Positions 60,484-64,000 of a DNA stretch of 64,000 nucleotides are shown here, in pieces; position 1 is the first letter of the stretch; each line of letters opens with the position of its first letter. This DNA comes from an uncultured Bacilli bacterium (GTDB lineage: Bacteria > Bacillota_I > Bacilli_A > RF39 > UBA660). Position numbers and translations under genes: made by a program. The stretch lies in contig CAJUBJ010000008.1 of NCBI GenBank assembly GCA_910584655.1, forward strand, positions 1 through 64,000, given 5' to 3'. The notes beneath the pieces were generated by a model. The model saw only the letters and a list, made by a program, of their open reading frames with translations. It did not search any database and was not told where the DNA came from.

Positions 60484-62448
60484 GTGAAAGAAAATAATTT
60501 AGGAAAAGATAATATTAATAAGTTATTAATTACATTTGCAATTCCTTGTGTTATAAGTATGTTAGTTAACTCAATTTATAATATTGTCGATCAGATTTTT
60601 ATTGGTAAAGGTGTAGGAACTTTAGGAAATGCGGCGACTAATGTTATATTTCCTTTGGTTATAATTTTTACTGCAGTGGCGAGTTTAATCGGAAATGGTA
60701 TGTCAGCTTTTTTATCTTTGAAATTAGGAGAAAAAAAGTATGACGAAGCAAAGAAAAGTTTAGGATCCGCTATAGTATTTATATTTTTAGTAGCAATAAT
60801 ATTAAGTGTTGTTTCTTATTTAGCACTTCCAAAGTTGGTATATTTATTTGGGTGTACGGAGAATGTATATAAATATGCATTAGATTATGGAAAGATAATT
60901 ATTTTAGGAGCTCCGTTTATGATGGTTTATACTGCTCTTTCAAATATTATAAGAGCAGATAATTCACCAAAATATTCAATGATTATGTTATTGATTGGAG
61001 CAATAATTAATATTATATTAGATCCAATTTTCATTTTTGTTTTTAATCAAGGTGTGAAAGGTGGGGCATTTGCTACTATTATAGGGCAAATAGTTTCATT
61101 CATAATTGCAGTGGCTTATATTAAAAAAATAAAATCAGTAAAGTTAGAAAAGAAAGATTTTAAAATAAATAAATCTATATGGAAGGTTTTATCTTTGGGT
61201 GCTTCAACTTGTATTACACAAATGACAGTACTTGTATTATTTGTGTTTATGAACAACATTTTGACTAAGTATGGAGCTTTATCAAAGTTTGGAGCAGATA
61301 TTCCTTTATCAGTTTATGGTATAGTATCAAAAGTAAATAGTATTTATATTTCTTGTGTAATTGGTATATCAATAGGAGCACAACCAATTGTAGGATTTAA
61401 TTATGGAGCAGGAAATTATAAAAGAGTTAAAGAAACAATAAAAAAAGTATTAATTATTAATTTTGTTATAGGAATAATATTAAATATTTTATTAGTTTTT
61501 TTTCCAGAACAAATTATTGGAATATTTATTTCTAAGAGTGATTCTACTTATGATTTATTTATGGAATTTGCTGTATTAATCTGTAGGTCTTTTTTGGTTA
61601 TTTGTAGCATTAATGCTTTTGAAATGACAGCAAGTGTAATGATTCAATCTTTAGGAAATGTAATAAAAGCTACTTGTTTATCGTTTATGAGACAGATTCT
61701 CTTATTTATTCCTATTTCTTTATTATTGGCAATTACATTTAATAAAGGAATTTATGGAGTATTACAAGCTGGACCTATTGCGGATGCAATTACTTTTATC
61801 GTATGCTTGATAGTTTTAAAATCTGAAATGAAAAAATTAAGTAAATTTGAAGATATTAAAGAAGAACTTGAATTTAAATCTAATAAATATAAAGGAAAAC
61901 ATATTGTAATTACAATAAGTAGAGAGTATGCGTCAGGAGGAAGATATGTAGGTCAAATATTGGCTAAAAATTTAGGAATAAATTTTTATGATAAAGATAT
62001 TATTTCACTTACTGCTAAAGAATCTGGTCTTTCAAGTCAATATATTACTGAACAAGAGCAAACTAAGAAGAATAAATATGAAAATAATAATGATGATAGA
62101 TTATTTATTGCAGAATGTAATGTAATTAAAAAACTTGCAAATGAGAGTTGTGTAATTGTTGGTAGATGTGCTGATTATGTTTTAAAAGATAATAAGGATG
62201 TAATAAAGGTATTCTTGTATAGTGATGATGAAAGTAAAATAAAAAGAGCAGTAAAATATTATGGATTAGATAAGAAAAATGCTTTAAAAAGAATTAAAGC
62301 GATTGATAAAGAGAGAGCTAAACATTATAAATATTATACTAGTCAAGAATGGAAGGACTTTTCTAATTATGATATTGTAATAAATGTAGATAAATTTGGT
62401 GTAGAGAAGACTGCTAAACAAATTGAATTTAGTATAAAAAATGATTAG
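60484..62448 (+). CDS. MATE-family transporter fused to cytidylate-kinase-like domain
   Basis: 654 residues. Residues about 1-445 are a 12-helix MATE exporter (FAIPCVISMLVNSIYNIVDQIFIG at the start). After a linker, residues about 463-650 resemble the CMP-kinase-like AAA_26 group: ITISREYASGGRYVGQILAKNLGINFYDKDII. The ISREYGSGG-type loop is intact. A transporter joined to a kinase-like domain is found in some gut Bacillota, but the substrate is unknown. Start GTG 60484 fits the promoter and AAGAAGG. Confidence 0.85.
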   Translation: MKENNLGKDNINKLLITFAIPCVISMLVNSIYNIVDQIFIGKGVGTLGNAATNVIFPLVIIFTAVASLIGNGMSAFLSLKLGEKKYDEAKKSLGSAIVFIFLVAIILSVVSYLALPKLVYLFGCTENVYKYALDYGKIIILGAPFMMVYTALSNIIRADNSPKYSMIMLLIGAIINIILDPIFIFVFNQGVKGGAFATIIGQIVSFIIAVAYIKKIKSVKLEKKDFKINKSIWKVLSLGASTCITQMTVLVLFVFMNNILTKYGALSKFGADIPLSVYGIVSKVNSIYISCVIGISIGAQPIVGFNYGAGNYKRVKETIKKVLIINFVIGIILNILLVFFPEQIIGIFISKSDSTYDLFMEFAVLICRSFLVICSINAFEMTASVMIQSLGNVIKATCLSFMRQILLFIPISLLLAITFNKGIYGVLQAGPIADAITFIVCLIVLKSEMKKLSKFEDIKEELEFKSNKYKGKHIVITISREYASGGRYVGQILAKNLGINFYDKDIISLTAKESGLSSQYITEQEQTKKNKYENNNDDRLFIAECNVIKKLANESCVIVGRCADYVLKDNKDVIKVFLYSDDESKIKRAVKYYGLDKKNALKRIKAIDKERAKHYKYYTSQEWKDFSNYDIVINVDKFGVEKTAKQIEFSIKND

Positions 62449-62476
62449 GACTATTTTAATTATTATAAATATATTT

Positions 62477-62508
62477 AAAGCTATTGTATTATTATAATAG
62501 CTTTTTTT
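62477..62508 (+). terminator. Terminator after the MATE fusion
   Basis: Stem AAAGCTATT/AATAGCTTT followed by a T-run. Confidence 0.85.
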
Positions 62509-62554
62509 GTGTCTATTTTGGGTATTTGTCATAGATTATAATGAGGTGAATAAC

Positions 62555-63775
62555 ATGGAACTTAGAGCACCAAAAAAGGTTGTTATTGATAGTGGACATG
62601 GAGGAGCAGACCCTGGATCAAGTGGAAATGGGATTGTAGAGAAAGATTATACTTTAAAAATATCAGAATATATACATGAAAGACTTGATCAGTTAGGTGT
62701 AGAAAATACGATGGTTAGAACTACTGATGAAACTATAGAACCTAATGAAAGAGTTAAGAAAATAGTAGCTCCTTATGGTAGTGGGAGTGATGTATTAGTA
62801 GTTAGTAATCATATAAATGCAGGAGGTGGAGAAGGTGCTGAAATAATATATGCACTAAGAAATAGTGATGCATTTAGTAAAAGGATTTCTAACGAACTTG
62901 AAAATGGTGGAAGAGATGTAAGAAAGTATTATCAAAGAAGATATCCGTCTGATTCAAGCAAAGATTATTATTTTATACATCGTAATACAGGTAATACAGA
63001 AGCTGTAATTGTTGAATATGGTTTTTTAGATAATGCAAAAGATGCTGAATTATTAAAAAAGTATTGGAAGGATTATGCTGAGGCAGTTGTAAAAGCTATT
63101 GCAAATTATGTTGGAGTACCATATACATTTACTGGAACAATGGCAAATGAAAACTATTATATTGTTCAAAAAGGTGATAGTTTATGGAGTATAGCTAATA
63201 AATATGGATTAACTGTTGATAAATTAAAAGATATGAACAACTTATCAAGTAATATGTTAAGTGTTGGACAAAAATTATTAATTAAGGATACAAGTTCTAG
63301 TGGTGATATTGGAGTTTATTATACTGTAGTAGCTGGAGATACTTTATATGGTATTGCAAATAAATATGGTATTTCAGTAGATGAACTTAAGAAAATGAAT
63401 AATTTAAAAAGTAATAATTTAACTATTAATCAAAAACTTTTAGTTAGTGGAACTGGTGAAAATAATAATACTGGTGAATATGATACTTATATAGTTAAGA
63501 GTGGTGATAGTTTGTGGAGTATTGCTAGTAAATATAATACTACTGTTGATAAATTAAAGGATATCAACAATCTGTCTAGTAATTTATTGAGTATTGGTCA
63601 AAAGTTATTGATACCAAGATTAAGTACTGAAAGTAAAAAAACTTATACTGTTAAAAGTGGAGATACCTTATATAAGATAGCACAGAATAATGATACTACA
63701 GTTACTGAATTAATTAATTTAAATAATCTTCCTACATCTAATTTAAGTATAGGACAAGTATTACAATTACCTTAA
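62555..63775 (+). CDS. N-acetylmuramoyl-L-alanine amidase with four LysM repeats
   Basis: 406 residues. Amidase_3 domain (about 8-190): VVIDSGHGGADPG, EKDYTLKI, VVSNHINAGGG and VEYGFLDNAKDA. Then four LysM repeats (about 197-240, 255-300, 312-355, 360-405), each with YxVxxGDxLxxIA and a GQ-LxI end. No signal peptide or membrane segment, so it leaves the cell by another route or stays inside. Start ATG 62555 follows GAGGTGA. Terminator right after the stop. Confidence 0.9.
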   Translation: MELRAPKKVVIDSGHGGADPGSSGNGIVEKDYTLKISEYIHERLDQLGVENTMVRTTDETIEPNERVKKIVAPYGSGSDVLVVSNHINAGGGEGAEIIYALRNSDAFSKRISNELENGGRDVRKYYQRRYPSDSSKDYYFIHRNTGNTEAVIVEYGFLDNAKDAELLKKYWKDYAEAVVKAIANYVGVPYTFTGTMANENYYIVQKGDSLWSIANKYGLTVDKLKDMNNLSSNMLSVGQKLLIKDTSSSGDIGVYYTVVAGDTLYGIANKYGISVDELKKMNNLKSNNLTINQKLLVSGTGENNNTGEYDTYIVKSGDSLWSIASKYNTTVDKLKDINNLSSNLLSIGQKLLIPRLSTESKKTYTVKSGDTLYKIAQNNDTTVTELINLNNLPTSNLSIGQVLQLP

Positions 63776-63803
63776 GAAATAGAGTAGAATCTATTTCTTT
63801 TTT
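63774..63803 (+). terminator. Terminator after the LysM amidase
   Basis: Stem AAGAAATAGA/TCTATTTCTT followed by TTTTT. Confidence 0.88.
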
Positions 63804-63897
63804 AATTTTTAGAAAAAAATTATATTTATTTTTTCCCTAATATATGGGAAGTTTTTAAATAAACAAAAAATGTTTTTAATTTTTTGTTAAAAAGTAG

Positions 63898-63926
63898 TTG
63901 ACAAATTTATTTGTTATTAATATAAT
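63898..63926 (+). promoter_or_regulatory. Consensus sigma-A promoter at the window end
   Basis: TTGACA, 17 bases, TATAAT: both boxes perfect. Transcription would start near 63933 and run out of the window; the leader includes a small hairpin TGGC/GCCA (about 63939-63952). The gene it serves is not in view. Confidence 0.8.
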
Positions 63927-64000
63927 GTTAGTAACAGATGGCACAAGAGCCAATAAATTTTAAATAATTGATATTAATATTTTGATATTATCATCGTTTT

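Noticed and set aside
62284..62532. Minus-strand frame across the end of the MATE fusion gene
   Set aside because: Crosses the terminator, hydrophobic by base composition only.
1..64000. CRISPR arrays, insertion sequences, tRNA or rRNA operons
   Set aside because: No regularly spaced repeats, transposase motifs, terminal inverted repeats or complete tRNA/rRNA sequences were found.

Overview
The window is a strongly AT-rich chromosome segment from a member of the Bacillota, most likely an under-described Bacilli lineage. It uses the standard code: TGA ends bofA and ricT. It carries the replication origin in the Bacillus order. Genes to the left of oriC (noc, rsmG, mnmG, mnmE, jag, yidC, rnpA, rpmH) run leftward. 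Genes to the right (dnaA, dnaN, recF, gyrB, gyrA and nearly everything after) run rightward, so transcription is almost entirely co-directional with replication.

Region by region: 1-7.9 kb holds the noc-to-rpmH block. 7.9-8.2 kb and 9.56-9.71 kb form a bipartite oriC with DnaA boxes on both sides of dnaA. 8.2-17.1 kb is dnaA-dnaN-comK-recF-gyrB-gyrA, with a ComK-family gene where most Bacilli have the S4-domain gene yaaA. 17.1-17.7 kb is a gene-poor centromere-like region with four parS sites and one Noc-type site, followed by the SRP RNA. 17.8-27.3 kb is the tadA-dnaX-ybaB-recR-bofA-holB-ricT-yabB-pth-mfd block. 27.4-36.7 kb is spoVT, a methionine T-box with dut-metG, tatD, a 3D-domain gene, ksgA, yabG, veg, spoVG, yabP, yabQ and divIC, again close to Bacillus order. 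37-44.8 kb includes mntP, nrdG, a decayed-looking ECF transporter core, truA, rplM and rpsI. 44.9-64 kb is more accessory: a radical SAM gene, cwlD, a macrodomain/DUF5131 pair, a phospholipase C-like gene, an Abi_2 gene, rimO, a cluster of WXG100-like genes with cell-wall-hydrolase-type partners, an NrtR-like regulator, rdgB, a MATE-kinase fusion and a LysM amidase.

Two themes stand out. First, chromosome segregation and division control: Noc, parS sites, sites matching the Noc palindrome, and a half-site GGGAAAT that is dense in the origin-proximal half and nearly absent from the distal half. Second, many sporulation-associated genes (bofA, spoVT, yabG, yabP, yabQ, cwlD, spoVG, jag, yidC/spoIIIJ) suggest a spore-former or a recent descendant of one, and comK suggests competence control.

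The best candidate for an undescribed system is 52.6-59.8 kb. Five consecutive small or N-terminally WXG100-like genes form one operon and are preceded by a SleB-like hydrolase without a signal peptide. They are followed by a leucine-rich/transglutaminase-like protein and a Nudix-like regulator. In three of these proteins the catalytic residues expected of the fold appear replaced. The same impression of pseudo-enzymes recurs in the ECF ATPases and in the macrodomain protein. All family assignments come from motif reading and remembered family sequences; no searches were run.
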